64,000 bases of DNA from Pseudomonadota bacterium (GTDB taxonomy: Bacteria; Pseudomonadota; Gammaproteobacteria; Xanthomonadales; Xanthomonadaceae). A program made the translations under genes and the position numbers. The notes beneath the pieces are model-generated. The model was given only the letters and a program-made list of their open reading frames with translations. It did no database searches and was not told the DNA's origin. Positions 35,848 to 43,952 of this stretch are shown here, one piece after another (positions within the stretch are counted from its first letter, which is position 1; each line of letters begins with the position of its first letter). The stretch spans positions 3,069 to 67,068 of the forward strand of contig JAEWJB010000178.1 in NCBI GenBank assembly GCA_023386795.1. Reading direction: 5' to 3'.

Positions 35848-37236
35848 TCACCCGTTGAGCGGCGGCAACACCTTTCCCGGGTTGAGAATCCCCGCCGGGT
35901 CCAGGGCCGCCTTCACTGCCCGCATCGCCGCCAGCGTGGCCGCATCGAATGCCTGCGTCATGAAGTCACGCTTGGCCACGCCGATGCCATGTTCGCCCGA
36001 CAGCGTGCCGCCCAACGCCAGCACGGTCTCGAAGATCTTAGGCATCGCCGCCTTCGCGCGCGCGGTCTGCGCCGTGTCGGCGTCGTTGTACATGATGTTG
36101 ACGTGCAGGTTGCCGTTGCCGGCATGGCCGAAACACACGATAGGCAGATCCGCCTGCGCCGACAGCGCTTCCATCGCCGACACCAGGTCCGGGATACGCG
36201 ACACCGGCACCACCACGTCCTCGTTGATCTTGCCCGGCTTGATCGTGCGCAGCGCCGGCGAGAGCGCCTTGCGCGCGGCCCACAGCCGGTCGCGCGCCAC
36301 GCCGTCGGCGGCGACATCCAGCGACAGCATGCCGTCGCCTTCGGCTGCATCGGCCAGCGATTGCAGCGCGTAGGGCAGGGTGTCCTCGTCGCCATCGGCT
36401 TCGATCAGCAGCATCGCGCCGGCTTCGGGCACGTCGCTGCCGTTGTGGCGCAGCAGGGCGATGGCATGCGCGTCCATGAACTCCAGCATCGCCGGCACCA
36501 CCGGTTGCGCCATCACGCGCGATACCGCCGCCGCCGCGCTGCCCGCGTCGCGGTAGAACGCGCGCAGGCCCGCCTGCGCGCCCGGGCGCGGCGTCAGCTT
36601 CAGCGTGGCTTCCACGATCAACGCCAGCGTGCCTTCGCTGCCGACGATCAGGTGGGTGAGGTCATAGCCGGTGGCGTCCTTCGTGTACGGGCCGCCGCAG
36701 CGGATGATCTCGCCGCCGCCGGTTACCGCCACCAGCCCGAGCACGTTGTCGCGGCTGGCACCGTATTTCACCGCGCGCGGGCCGCCCGCATTGGTGGCGA
36801 GGTTGCCCCCGACGCTGCACATCGCCGCACTGGAGGGGTCCGGCGGCCAGAACAGGCCGTGCGGTGCCAGTGCTTCCTGCAGGTCGCCGTTGAGCACGCC
36901 GGGCTGCACGACGGCGCAGCGGTCGGCGGCGCGGATCTCGACGATGCGATTCATGCGCGCGAACGAGAGCACGACCCCGCCGTTGAACGGCACCGCCGCG
37001 CCGGTGGTGGCGGTGCCCGCGCCGCGCGCGACCAGCGCCACGCGATGCGCGGCGCAGGCGCGCACGAGCGCGGCCACGTCCTCGGCATCGCGCGGGAACG
37101 CCACCGCGTCGGGGAGCGCGAAGCGGCGCGAATCGTCCTGGCCGTGTGCCTGGCGGGTGGGTTCGTCGGTGCGCCAGCGCTCCGGGCCGAGCAGGGCGGA
37201 GACGGCGTCGAGGAAAGCGGCGGGCAGCGTGGTCAT
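35848..37236 (-). CDS. FAD-linked oxidase of the GlcD / D-lactate dehydrogenase family
   Basis: A 462-residue flavoprotein oxidising a 2-hydroxyacid (D-lactate, glycolate or D-2-hydroxyglutarate are the usual substrates). The FAD-binding PCMH domain is at the N terminus (LVARGAGTATTGAAVP, NLATNAGGPRAVKYG, GSEGTLALIVEATLKL); the C-terminal oxidase domain has CFGHAGNGNLHVNI and GTLSGEHGIGVAKRDF with the metal-binding His residues. ATG 37236 was chosen over an upstream in-frame start because homology begins with TTLPAAFLDAVS. It starts four bases after the ydjM-like gene; TACAAT lies six bases before the ATG, and AGGTCG could be a weak Shine-Dalgarno. The substrate cannot be told. Confidence 0.85.
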   Translation of the reverse strand: MTTLPAAFLDAVSALLGPERWRTDEPTRQAHGQDDSRRFALPDAVAFPRDAEDVAALVRACAAHRVALVARGAGTATTGAAVPFNGGVVLSFARMNRIVEIRAADRCAVVQPGVLNGDLQEALAPHGLFWPPDPSSAAMCSVGGNLATNAGGPRAVKYGASRDNVLGLVAVTGGGEIIRCGGPYTKDATGYDLTHLIVGSEGTLALIVEATLKLTPRPGAQAGLRAFYRDAGSAAAAVSRVMAQPVVPAMLEFMDAHAIALLRHNGSDVPEAGAMLLIEADGDEDTLPYALQSLADAAEGDGMLSLDVAADGVARDRLWAARKALSPALRTIKPGKINEDVVVPVSRIPDLVSAMEALSAQADLPIVCFGHAGNGNLHVNIMYNDADTAQTARAKAAMPKIFETVLALGGTLSGEHGIGVAKRDFMTQAFDAATLAAMRAVKAALDPAGILNPGKVLPPLNG

Positions 37237-37240
37237 CGAC

Positions 37241-37783
37241 CTATTGTAGGTGCGTCGATCCGCGAGGCGTGGACTGTATCGCGCGCCAGCCAACCACCGC
37301 CAACGCTAGCGGCAGCCACACCCAGCGCAACTCGGAGAGCAGCGTGCCCAGCCCGCGTGCACTGAAAAAGCCCGCGCCGATGGGCGAGACGAGGATCGGC
37401 CGCCACGGCGCGAAGAAGCGCGTCTCGCGCCAAGGCCAGGCGAGTGCGACGCCGAGGCCGCCGGAGGTCATTGCATCGAGCAGGGGATGCGATGCCGCGC
37501 AGATGAATACCCAGGCACCCGCCTGCAAGGCGCCTGCGCGCAGTGGCCGATGCAGGCTTGCCGCCAGCAACGCGCACAACGCGGCGAACAGCAGTGAATG
37601 GCTGGCGCCGCGATGGCCGAAAGCGTCGGCGTAGGGAATGCGCAGGACAAAGGCGAGCACGTCGGCATCCGGTAGCATGGCCGCGACGATGCCGGCCGCG
37701 AGCAACCGCGGCGAAATGCGCCCGCGTTCGCTGGCTGCCCACAACGCGAGCGGCACGGCGGCATGGGTAAGGATCGAGGGCAT
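37241..37783 (-). CDS. YdjM-type membrane-bound metal-dependent hydrolase
   Basis: A 180-residue inner-membrane protein of the YdjM (DUF457) family. It begins MPSILTHAAVPLALWAA and has the family's metal-ligand stretches: LTH near the N terminus, LPDADVLAF, HRGASHSLLFA and SHPLLDAMTSGG, separated by four or five hydrophobic segments. E. coli YdjM is a LexA-regulated member; a cellular role is not established. ATG 37783 is four bases after the yraN stop, so it is probably in the lpoA-yraN unit. An in-frame ATG ten codons upstream lies in yraN and is less likely. Confidence 0.8.
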   Translation of the reverse strand: MPSILTHAAVPLALWAASERGRISPRLLAAGIVAAMLPDADVLAFVLRIPYADAFGHRGASHSLLFAALCALLAASLHRPLRAGALQAGAWVFICAASHPLLDAMTSGGLGVALAWPWRETRFFAPWRPILVSPIGAGFFSARGLGTLLSELRWVWLPLALAVVGWRAIQSTPRGSTHLQ

Positions 37784-37787
37784 GGCG

Positions 37788-38156
37788 TCAGGTATCGTCC
37801 GCGCGGAACGCATCGCGCAGCCAGCGCAAGCGCGGCGGCTCGCCCTCGGCCTCGACCACGTCGAACCGGCACGGCTGCTGCGCCCATTGCGGATGCATCG
37901 CTAGGAACAGCTGCGCGGCCATCACCAGCTTGCGGCGCTTGCGCAGGTCGATGGAGGCCGCGCCGCCACCAAACGTCGCGTCGCGGCGGTAGCGCACTTC
38001 GACGAACACCAGCGTGTCGCCGTCGCGCATCACCAGATCCAGTTCGCCCCGGCGATAACGCGCGTTGGTCGCGATATCCGACAGCCCGGCGGCGAGCAGG
38101 TGCACGCGCGCCGCCGCCTCGACCGTCGCTCCGCGGGTGCGCCGGTCGATCTTCAA
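37788..38156 (-). CDS. yraN: UPF0102 family protein YraN
   Basis: A 122-residue protein of the YraN family, with a predicted endonuclease-like PD-(D/E)xK core: GELDLVMRDGDTLVFVEVRYR gives the Glu, Asp and E-x-K/R positions, preceded by AAARVHLLAAG and followed by RKLVMAAQLFL. The exact role is unknown; the gene sits directly after lpoA (gap four bases) across many gammaproteobacteria. It ends four bases before the ydjM-like gene. Confidence 0.92.
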   Translation of the reverse strand: MKIDRRTRGATVEAAARVHLLAAGLSDIATNARYRRGELDLVMRDGDTLVFVEVRYRRDATFGGGAASIDLRKRRKLVMAAQLFLAMHPQWAQQPCRFDVVEAEGEPPRLRWLRDAFRADDT

Positions 38157-38160
38157 GGGA

Positions 38161-39885
38161 TCAGCGCGAGCCGATGATCGCGTTCGGGCGGCCGCCGCTG
38201 AAGGTGGACCACGCAGGCGTGCGCAGGATGTTGCCGAAGCCGTCCAGGTGCAGCGTGCCGGTGGCGCCGCGCAGGCCGCCTTCGCTGCCGGCGGCCAGCG
38301 GCTCCAGGTAGGCGGTGATCAGCCAGGCGTCGTAGCCGAAGGCGAACAGGCGCGCGGCCGGGCCACGCGCGGTCGGCAGCGTGGCCGCCACGCTGGACGC
38401 GCTCGGCAGGCCGGTGACGCCGCTGCTGGTCCAGCGCTCGCCCGGGAAGGCGATGCCGTCCAGCGCCATGTCTTCTTCGGGTTTGCCGGTGCCCAGCACC
38501 AGTTGCGAGCTGCCCACGCGCGGCTTGCCGGCCAGGCCGGAGAGCGCCAGCTGGGGCGCCAGCGCGCGCGCGGTCGGCCCGCGCACGGCGAGGAACACCG
38601 AATCGGCGGCGGCGTAGTTGCGCAGCTGCGCGGAGACATCGCCCGGTGCTTCGGCCACGCTGATGCTGCCGGCGACCTGGCCGCCGCGCAGGGCCATGCG
38701 CTCGCGGAACGCGGCCGCCGCGCGGCGGCCGTTGTCGTCGCTGCTGGCCACCACCAGCGCGTTGCGCTGACCGTGGGCGAGCAGGTATTCGGCGGCCATG
38801 ATGCCGTCGTCCTCCGGCGCCAGCGAGAAGCCGGCGCTGCCGGCCGGCGGCTCGTGCGCGTCGGCGGGCCGGTTCAGCGCCAGCACCGGCACGCTGAGCT
38901 GGCGCGCGAACAGCGCGCTCACCTCGTCGCGGCCCAGCGGGCCGATCACGTAATCGGCGCCGGCGGCCACGGCGCGGTCGTAGGCGGCATTGGCGCCGCC
39001 CGGCGTGCCGGCGGTGTCGAGGAACTGGATGTCCGGGCGGCGGCGCGATTCGGCGTAGTAGGCCGCAAGCAGGCCATCGCGCACGGGGGCGGCGGCGGTG
39101 GCGAGGTTGCCGGTGAGCGGCAGCAGCACGGCCAGCTTGATCGGCGGGCGGTAGCCGTCGCGGTCGGCGGCGGGGCGCTTGCTGATATCGAAGCTGCTCG
39201 GCGCGCGGTCGAACGGGCGCGGCAGCGGCAGGCCGCGGTTGAGCAGCGCGCGGCCGGCGAAGTTGTACAGCGGGTCGCCGGCAGGCAACGCGGTGGCGCG
39301 CGCGCGCAGGGTGTTGTCATCGAGCGCGGCGAGCAGGCGCATGATCTCGCGCTGGTTGTCGCTGCGCGCGGTGCCGGTCAGGCCGGCATCGGCGCGACTG
39401 CGCGCCTCGGCCGCTTCCACCGGCTTGCCGGTGGCTTCCAGCGCCTTGCCGCGCGCCAGGAACCAGCGCGCCTGGTAGGCCGGCGACAGCCCCGGCGCGG
39501 ATTCGCCCAGGTTCTGCAACGCCTGCGCGGGCTGGTTGTCGGCCAGCGCGAACTCGCCGGTGAGCAGCTGGTAGCGCGCCTTTTCCTCGCCGCCGAGCTG
39601 GCGCGCGGTGACCTGCGCCAGCAGGCTGCGCGCGCGGGTGGCATCGCCGGCTTCGTTCCAGGCGAACGCCGCATCGGCCAGCAGGCGGCTGCGCTGCGCG
39701 CCGCTGGCGGCGAAAGCCTGTGCCTCCAACTGCTGCGCCGCTTCGCGCGGCTTGCCCTGTTCGAGCAGCGCGAACGACGCCGCCTGCGCGGGCGAAGCCT
39801 GCGGGGCGAGGCTGCTGGTGGCGCAGCCGGCGCATAGCGCCAGCAGCAGGGACAGGGCGGAAATCCGGGCGAAGCGGTTGTTCAT
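38161..39885 (-). CDS. lpoA: Penicillin-binding protein activator LpoA (LppC family)
   Basis: Outer-membrane lipoprotein that reaches through the periplasm to activate PBP1A. 574 residues: N-terminal signal with lipobox LLALCAGC (Cys about 21), a TPR-like helical N domain (about 45-230) with short repeats such as QAFAASGAQRSRLLADAAFAW, and a C-terminal LppC domain of periplasmic-binding-protein fold (KLAVLLPLTGNLATAA, DYVIGPLGRDEVSAL, AFGYDAWLITAYL). It heads the lpoA-yraN-ydjM unit and diverges from rsmI, the standard arrangement. Overlapping divergent -10 elements lie in the 82-base gap. Confidence 0.93.
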   Translation of the reverse strand: MNNRFARISALSLLLALCAGCATSSLAPQASPAQAASFALLEQGKPREAAQQLEAQAFAASGAQRSRLLADAAFAWNEAGDATRARSLLAQVTARQLGGEEKARYQLLTGEFALADNQPAQALQNLGESAPGLSPAYQARWFLARGKALEATGKPVEAAEARSRADAGLTGTARSDNQREIMRLLAALDDNTLRARATALPAGDPLYNFAGRALLNRGLPLPRPFDRAPSSFDISKRPAADRDGYRPPIKLAVLLPLTGNLATAAAPVRDGLLAAYYAESRRRPDIQFLDTAGTPGGANAAYDRAVAAGADYVIGPLGRDEVSALFARQLSVPVLALNRPADAHEPPAGSAGFSLAPEDDGIMAAEYLLAHGQRNALVVASSDDNGRRAAAAFRERMALRGGQVAGSISVAEAPGDVSAQLRNYAAADSVFLAVRGPTARALAPQLALSGLAGKPRVGSSQLVLGTGKPEEDMALDGIAFPGERWTSSGVTGLPSASSVAATLPTARGPAARLFAFGYDAWLITAYLEPLAAGSEGGLRGATGTLHLDGFGNILRTPAWSTFSGGRPNAIIGSR

Positions 39886-39933
39886 TTCGGTTCCAGTCGA
39901 CAGGGCGGACGGAGGCGTGCCGGCGAAAAACGC

Positions 39934-39943
39934 TACGATTCTA
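39934..39943. promoter_or_regulatory. Overlapping divergent -10 elements of lpoA and rsmI
   Basis: TACGAT on the plus strand (39934-39939) and TAGAAT on the minus strand (39943-39938) share bases in the 82-base gap between lpoA and rsmI. If both are used the two promoters exclude each other. -35 elements are not clear. Confidence 0.35.
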
Positions 39944-39967
39944 ACCTTGAGCCTGGAAAAACCGCCG

Positions 39968-40795
39968 ATGACTTCCGCAGGAACCCTTCACGTCGTGGCC
40001 ACGCCGATCGGCAACCTTGGCGACCTGACCCCGCGTGCGCAGGACACCTTGCGCAACGTGGCGGCGATCTGCGCCGAGGACACCCGCCGCACCGGCCAGC
40101 TGCTGGCCCACTTCGGCATCGACAAGCCCCTGGTGGCGCTGCACGACCACAACGAAGAGGCGCTGTCGCAGCGCATCGTGGCGCGGCTACAGGGCGGCGA
40201 TTCGCTGGCGCTGGTCAGCGATGCCGGAACCCCGCTGGTGAGCGACCCGGGTTTCCGCGTGGTGCGCGCCGCGCGCGCGGCGGGCTTGAAGGTGAGCCCG
40301 GTGCCGGGGGCGTGCGCGGCGATCGCCGCGCTCAGCGTGGCCGGCCTGCCGAGCGATCGCTTCGTGTTCGAGGGCTTCCTGCCGGCCAAGGCCGGCGCAC
40401 GCCGCGAACGCCTGGCCCGGCTGGCCGGCGAGGCGCGCACGCTGGTGTTCTACGAGTCATCGCATCGCATCGACGAATCGCTGGCCGACATGGCCGCCGC
40501 GTTCGGCGCGACGCGCCCGGCGGTGGTCGCGCGCGAGCTCACCAAATTGTTCGAGACGGTGCTCGACGGCACCCTGGCCGACCTGCTCGCGCAGGTCGAG
40601 GCGGACGACAACCAGCGCAAGGGCGAGTTCGTGGTGATGGTGCAAGGGGCTGGCGAGGATGCCGAGGCCGAGGCGAAGCTGGCCGAGGGCCGGCGCCTGT
40701 ATGCCAAGCTGGGCGAACACTTGCCGCCGTCCACGGCGGCCAAGCTGGCGGCCGAACTGAGCGGCGCGCCGCGCAAGGCGCTCTACGGCAGTTGA
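39968..40795 (+). CDS. rsmI: 16S rRNA 2'-O-ribose C1402 methyltransferase RsmI
   Basis: Methylates the ribose of C1402 in the 16S decoding centre, using S-adenosylmethionine. 275 residues, SPOUT-unrelated tetrapyrrole-methylase fold: LHVVATPIGNLGDLTPRAQ, AEDTRRTGQLL, LVSDAGTPLVSDPGFR, VSPVPGACAAIAALSVAGLP and VFYESSHRI. ATG 39968 starts where family similarity starts, though the frame is open further upstream within the lpoA leader. It is convergent with the RNase P RNA gene, ending nine bases from its 3' end. Confidence 0.97.
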   Translation: MTSAGTLHVVATPIGNLGDLTPRAQDTLRNVAAICAEDTRRTGQLLAHFGIDKPLVALHDHNEEALSQRIVARLQGGDSLALVSDAGTPLVSDPGFRVVRAARAAGLKVSPVPGACAAIAALSVAGLPSDRFVFEGFLPAKAGARRERLARLAGEARTLVFYESSHRIDESLADMAAAFGATRPAVVARELTKLFETVLDGTLADLLAQVEADDNQRKGEFVVMVQGAGEDAEAEAKLAEGRRLYAKLGEHLPPSTAAKLAAELSGAPRKALYGS

Positions 40796-40803
40796 GGGAA
40801 GAA

Positions 40804-41157
40804 GGGGCGGAGCCGGCCTGTAAGCCGGGTTCTGTCGTGGACAGTCATTCTTCTAGGCGCCGCGTCGCCGCGGCGCTCAAGCAACCTACCCGGACCCGAC
40901 GCGGGCCGCGCCATGAGGTCCCTATTTGGTCTTGCTCCAGGTGGGGTTTGCCGTGCCGGTCCGTTACCGGACTCGCGGTGCGCTCTTACCGCACCATTTC
41001 ACCCTTACCGGCTCTCCGAAGAGAACGTAGGCGGTATCTTTCTGTTGCACTTTCCGTCGGCTCGCGCCGCCCAGGCGTTACCTGGCACCTTGCCCTGTGG
41101 AGCCCGGACTTTCCTCGGCATCCTTTCGGATGACGCGACTGCCTGGCCGACTCCGCC
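40804..41157 (-). ncRNA. rnpB: RNase P RNA
   Basis: Catalytic RNA of ribonuclease P, which matures tRNA 5' ends. On the minus strand all class A landmarks occur in order: GAGGAAAGTCCGGGCTCC, GGTGCCAGGTAACGCCTGG, AGTGCAACAGA, GGTAAGGGTGAAATGGTGCG, GTAAGAGCGCACCG, AGCAAGACCAAATAGG, GGTAGGTTGCTTGAGC and ATGACTGTCCACGACAGA, then ACCCGGCTTA. The ends were set by the P1 helix: GGCGGAG-TCGGCC at the 5' end pairs with GGCCGG-CTCCGCC at the 3' end. A TACAAT -10 on the minus strand (41169-41164) sits seven bases upstream of the 5' end. Confidence 0.97.
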
Positions 41158-41194
41158 GCGCGCATTGTAGCCGACGCGCCTCGCAGGCGGGCTT

Positions 41195-41950
41195 CTAGAG
41201 GTCCAGCCGGGTCTGTCCCAGGAACAGGCCATCGGGGCCGAAACGGCGCTCGTGGATCCAACCGCCGCCCTCGTGGTCGACCATCAGGATGGTGCTGGCG
41301 CGCGTGCCGTATTCGCGGCCGCGGATGAAGGCGGCCGAAAGACGACGCTCCAGTTCCAGCCCCACGCCGGTGTCCGGCAGCTCGGCGTCTGGCGCGGTGC
41401 GTTCGTCGGCCAATGCGGCCCACAGCGGGTCGAGCGATTCGTCCACGCCGCCGATCCACTCGCCGAGCACTTGCGTAAGCCGGCGCGTCTTCGGCCACGG
41501 CGCGTCCAGCGCCCCGTTGGACATGCCATGCACGCCCGGTTCGAGTCCGCGCGCGCCGGCGGGGTGGTTGCCGAGGTAGCGGCAGGCCTGGCCATCGGCC
41601 AGCAACAGGTTGAACGGCGGGTAGTCGGCGGCGCTCGCGGCCAGGTCCAGCGCGAAGGCCGTGGCGTCCTGCGCGCCGGCAAGGTAGTTGGCGATCAGGT
41701 GGCCGCGCGAAGGCCCGGAGGTGGTCGCCATCGGGTCGCGCACGTTGGTGACCACCGCCGCCCGCCCGCCTGGGCCCAGGCCCACCCAGCTGCCGCCGGA
41801 GCGCAGATCGCGCCCGGCCATCACCCCGGCTTGCGGCGGTGGCCAGTGCGAGAGCGCGGCGGTGGGGCGCTCATGGAATTCGTCGCGGTTGCCCGCCAGC
41901 ACCAGGCGCCAGCGGGGGTGGGTTTTCCAAGCGATGGCGACTAGGCACAT
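41195..41950 (-). CDS. NRDE / TANGO2 family protein
   Basis: A 251-residue protein of the NRDE (TANGO2-like) family, named for the motif seen here in LVLAGNRDEFHERP (about 16-29). It begins MCLVAIAW, with Cys2 in the position of an Ntn-hydrolase nucleophile, and has GGSWVGLG, AVVTNVRDP, SRGHLI and a C-terminal AFIRGREYGTRASTI. Related eukaryotic proteins have been linked to lipid or heme handling, but a bacterial role is not established. CACAAT lies seven bases before ATG and no Shine-Dalgarno is visible. It lies upstream of rnpB on the same strand. Confidence 0.85.
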   Translation of the reverse strand: MCLVAIAWKTHPRWRLVLAGNRDEFHERPTAALSHWPPPQAGVMAGRDLRSGGSWVGLGPGGRAAVVTNVRDPMATTSGPSRGHLIANYLAGAQDATAFALDLAASAADYPPFNLLLADGQACRYLGNHPAGARGLEPGVHGMSNGALDAPWPKTRRLTQVLGEWIGGVDESLDPLWAALADERTAPDAELPDTGVGLELERRLSAAFIRGREYGTRASTILMVDHEGGGWIHERRFGPDGLFLGQTRLDL

Positions 41951-42156
41951 GTGCCGGATTGTGGCCGGTTTGCGCAGTCGGCCGCCATTGGCGGGCCGGG
42001 CAACGGCGCGGTCTTAACACCCTCTACACGGGGCTGAATTTCGGTTCAATCTCAAAATCTGAGACGAAACAGCAACTTGTGGATAAGCCTTGAACAAGTC
42101 TCTAAACATTGCTGCAAGCCATTGATCCCTCACGTGATTTGCCGGTCGGAAAGTTG
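41951..42156. other. Upstream region of the mraZ promoter
   Basis: The gap between the NRDE gene and mraZ is over 300 bases. This left part is AT-richer than its surroundings, holds the NRDE upstream region on the left and a consensus DnaA box at 42078-42086. No ORF or RNA gene was recognised. Confidence 0.6.
42078..42086 (-). promoter_or_regulatory. DnaA box upstream of mraZ
   Basis: TTATCCACA on the minus strand is a perfect match to the strict DnaA box consensus. It lies about 70 bases upstream of the mraZ -35 element. A single box, so a replication origin is not implied. Confidence 0.5.
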
Positions 42157-42184
42157 TTGACAACCCTTTGCGCGCTGCTAAGGT
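42157..42184 (+). promoter_or_regulatory. mraZ (dcw cluster) promoter
   Basis: A perfect TTGACA (42157-42162) is followed after 16 bases by TAAGGT (42179-42184), a weak -10. The leader to the mraZ GTG would be about 75 bases and contains the 10-base repeats expected of a MraZ operator. Confidence 0.55.
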
Positions 42185-42202
42185 GGGCAACGGAGGGAAA
42201 AC

Positions 42203-42232
42203 CGGGGTTTTTGTGGTTTTTCGTGGTTCAAT
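42203..42232 (+). promoter_or_regulatory. Three 10-base repeats in the mraZ leader (candidate MraZ operator)
   Basis: CGGGGTTTTT, GTGGTTTTTC and GTGGTTCAAT follow each other at exact 10-base period. MraZ of other bacteria is known to bind three or four TGGGN5 repeats of 10-base period just upstream of its own gene, so this is a likely, diverged autoregulatory site. Confidence 0.5.
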
Positions 42233-42265
42233 AACCGCCCGAGTGGGTGCCGAGGGTTTTTCAGC

Positions 42266-42712
42266 GTGTTTCAAGGCGAGACGGCCATCACAGTCGACGA
42301 CAAGGGGCGCTTGGCGGTTCCCACCGCCTACCGCGACCTCGTCGCGCGTGACAGCGCCAACCGCCTGGTGCTGACCTACAACCCGTTCGAGGCCGGCTGC
42401 CTGTGGCTGTACGCGGAGAAGGAGTGGCAGCGGGTGCGCGACGACGTGATGTCCAAGCCCAACACCCTGCGCACCGTGCGCGTGCTGCAGCAGAAGCTGG
42501 TGGGTTCCTCGGCCGTGCTCGAACTGGACGGCAATGGCCGCCTGAGCATCCCGGCCAGCCACCGCAACGCGGTGGGCATCGAGAAGAAGGCCGTCCTGCT
42601 GGGCATGGGCGACAAGTTTGAACTGTGGAGCGAGCAGGCACATCGCGCGTTGATCCAGCAGACGTTGTCTGACGGGGATCTGGGCGATGGATTGCTCGAC
42701 CTCAGGTTGTGA
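42266..42712 (+). CDS. mraZ: Transcriptional regulator MraZ
   Basis: DNA-binding repressor of the dcw cluster. 148 residues made of two AbrB-like repeats: ITVDDKGRLAVPTAYRD at the N terminus and LELDGNGRLSIPASHRN in the second half, both with the DxxxR motif that forms the DNA-contacting surface of the ring. The start is GTG 42266 because homology starts MFQGETAI. It heads the cluster; 10-base repeats in its leader are probably its operator. The stop overlaps a GTG that could start rsmH. Confidence 0.96.
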   Translation: MFQGETAITVDDKGRLAVPTAYRDLVARDSANRLVLTYNPFEAGCLWLYAEKEWQRVRDDVMSKPNTLRTVRVLQQKLVGSSAVLELDGNGRLSIPASHRNAVGIEKKAVLLGMGDKFELWSEQAHRALIQQTLSDGDLGDGLLDLRL

Positions 42713-42726
42713 GCCGGGGTGCCCGG

Positions 42727-43692
42727 ATGCGCCCTGACGCGCAGCCCGGTCACCTCCCGGTGTCGCAGCCGCCGGCGGCGCATCTGCCGGTGCTGTACAC
42801 GCAGGTGCTGGAAGGCCTGCAGGTGATCGAGGACGGAACGTATCTGGATGGCACGTTCGGGCGTGGAGGCCACGCGCGCGGCGTGCTGCAACGACTCGGC
42901 CCGGGAGGCCGGCTGCTGGTGATGGACAAGGACCCCGAAGCGATCGCCGTGGCCGAACAGTCGTTCGGTGGCGATGCGCGCGTGTCCATCCGTCGTGCCA
43001 GCTTCGCCACGCTGGGCCAGTGGGACCAGGCGCAGGCGCTGGACGGCGTGCTGCTCGATCTCGGGGTGTCCTCTCCGCAGCTGGACGTGGCCGAGCGCGG
43101 CTTCTCGTTCGGCAAGGACGGCCCGCTGGACATGCGCATGGACCCGGATGCCGGCCAGAGCGCCGCGCAGTGGCTGGCCAGCGCGGAGGAGCGCGAGATC
43201 GCCGACGTGCTGTGGACCTATGGCGAAGAGCGCCAGAGCCGCCGCATCGCGCGCGCCATCGTGCAGCGCCGTGCCGAGCAGCCGCTGCTGCGCACCGCGC
43301 AGCTGGCCGACCTGATCGCCTCGGTGATGCCGCGCGGCAAGGACAAGATCCACCCGGCCACGCGCAGCTTCCAGGCCATCCGCATCCACATCAACCGCGA
43401 GCTGGCCGACCTGGAAGCCGGCCTGGATGCGGCGCTGGCCCGGCTCAAGCCCGGTGGCCGGCTGGCGGTGATCAGCTTCCATTCGCTGGAAGACCGCATC
43501 GTCAAGCAGTTCATCAACCGCCACGCCAAGGCACCGCCGGCCAACCGCCGCCTGCCCGAGGCGCAGGCGTTCACGCCGACGCTGCTGGCCATCGGCGGGG
43601 CGATCCGCGCCGAGGACGACGAACTGGCCGCCAACCCGCGCGCCCGCAGCGCCGTGTTGCGCGTGGCCGAGAAGCTGGCGGTGAGCGCATGA
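42727..43692 (+). CDS. rsmH: 16S rRNA m4C1402 methyltransferase RsmH (MraW)
   Basis: N4-methylates C1402 of 16S rRNA, the same nucleotide whose ribose is modified by RsmI encoded 3 kb upstream. 321 residues from ATG 42727. Motifs: HLPVLYTQVLEGL, YLDGTFGRGGHARGVL (SAM binding), VMDKDPEAI, LDGVLLDLGVSSPQLD, LRTAQLADLI, THPATRxFQAIRIxIN-type stretch and LAVISFHSLEDRIVKQF. Start choice is open: GTG 42709 overlaps the mraZ stop, ATG 42727 has GGGG seven bases upstream, and GTG 42760 begins where homologues begin (VSQPPAAH). It overlaps ftsL by ATGA. Confidence 0.95.
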   Translation: MRPDAQPGHLPVSQPPAAHLPVLYTQVLEGLQVIEDGTYLDGTFGRGGHARGVLQRLGPGGRLLVMDKDPEAIAVAEQSFGGDARVSIRRASFATLGQWDQAQALDGVLLDLGVSSPQLDVAERGFSFGKDGPLDMRMDPDAGQSAAQWLASAEEREIADVLWTYGEERQSRRIARAIVQRRAEQPLLRTAQLADLIASVMPRGKDKIHPATRSFQAIRIHINRELADLEAGLDAALARLKPGGRLAVISFHSLEDRIVKQFINRHAKAPPANRRLPEAQAFTPTLLAIGGAIRAEDDELAANPRARSAVLRVAEKLAVSA

Positions 43693-43952
43693 GTCGCCTG
43701 CTGCTCATCGTGCTGCTGGCCTGCACCGTGGCCTCGGGCATCGGCGTGGTCTACATGCGCCACATGCACCGCAAGCTGTTCGTGGAGCTGACCCGCCTGC
43801 AGAAGACCCGCGACGACCTGGACATCGAGTTCGGCCGCTTGCAGCTGGAACAGGCCACCTGGGCCGAGAGCAACCGCGTGGACCAGATCGCGCGCGAGCG
43901 CCTGGGCATGAAGTTCCCGGAAACCGCCGACATCGTGGTGGTGCGGCCATGA
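43689..43952 (+). CDS. ftsL: Cell division protein FtsL
   Basis: Small bitopic protein of the FtsQLB divisome complex that signals to FtsWI. 87 residues: a membrane helix (LLLIVLLACTVASGIGVVYM, about 4-23), then a periplasmic coiled coil with leucine-type heptads (LFVELTRLQKTRDDLDIEFG, LQLEQATWAE) and the family's end IARERLGMKFPE. ATGA overlap with rsmH upstream. Downstream the stop overlaps, again by ATGA, a 24-codon ORF that spans the gap to ftsI. Confidence 0.95.
   Translation: MSRLLLIVLLACTVASGIGVVYMRHMHRKLFVELTRLQKTRDDLDIEFGRLQLEQATWAESNRVDQIARERLGMKFPETADIVVVRP

Noticed and set aside
40804..41157. Plus-strand ORFs across the region after rsmI.
   Set aside because: The sequence is RNase P RNA on the minus strand; the frames are chance openings.
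42078..42086. Replication origin at the DnaA box near mraZ.
   Set aside because: Only one box, no dnaA, dnaN or other origin-linked genes, and no AT-rich unwinding region of suitable size.
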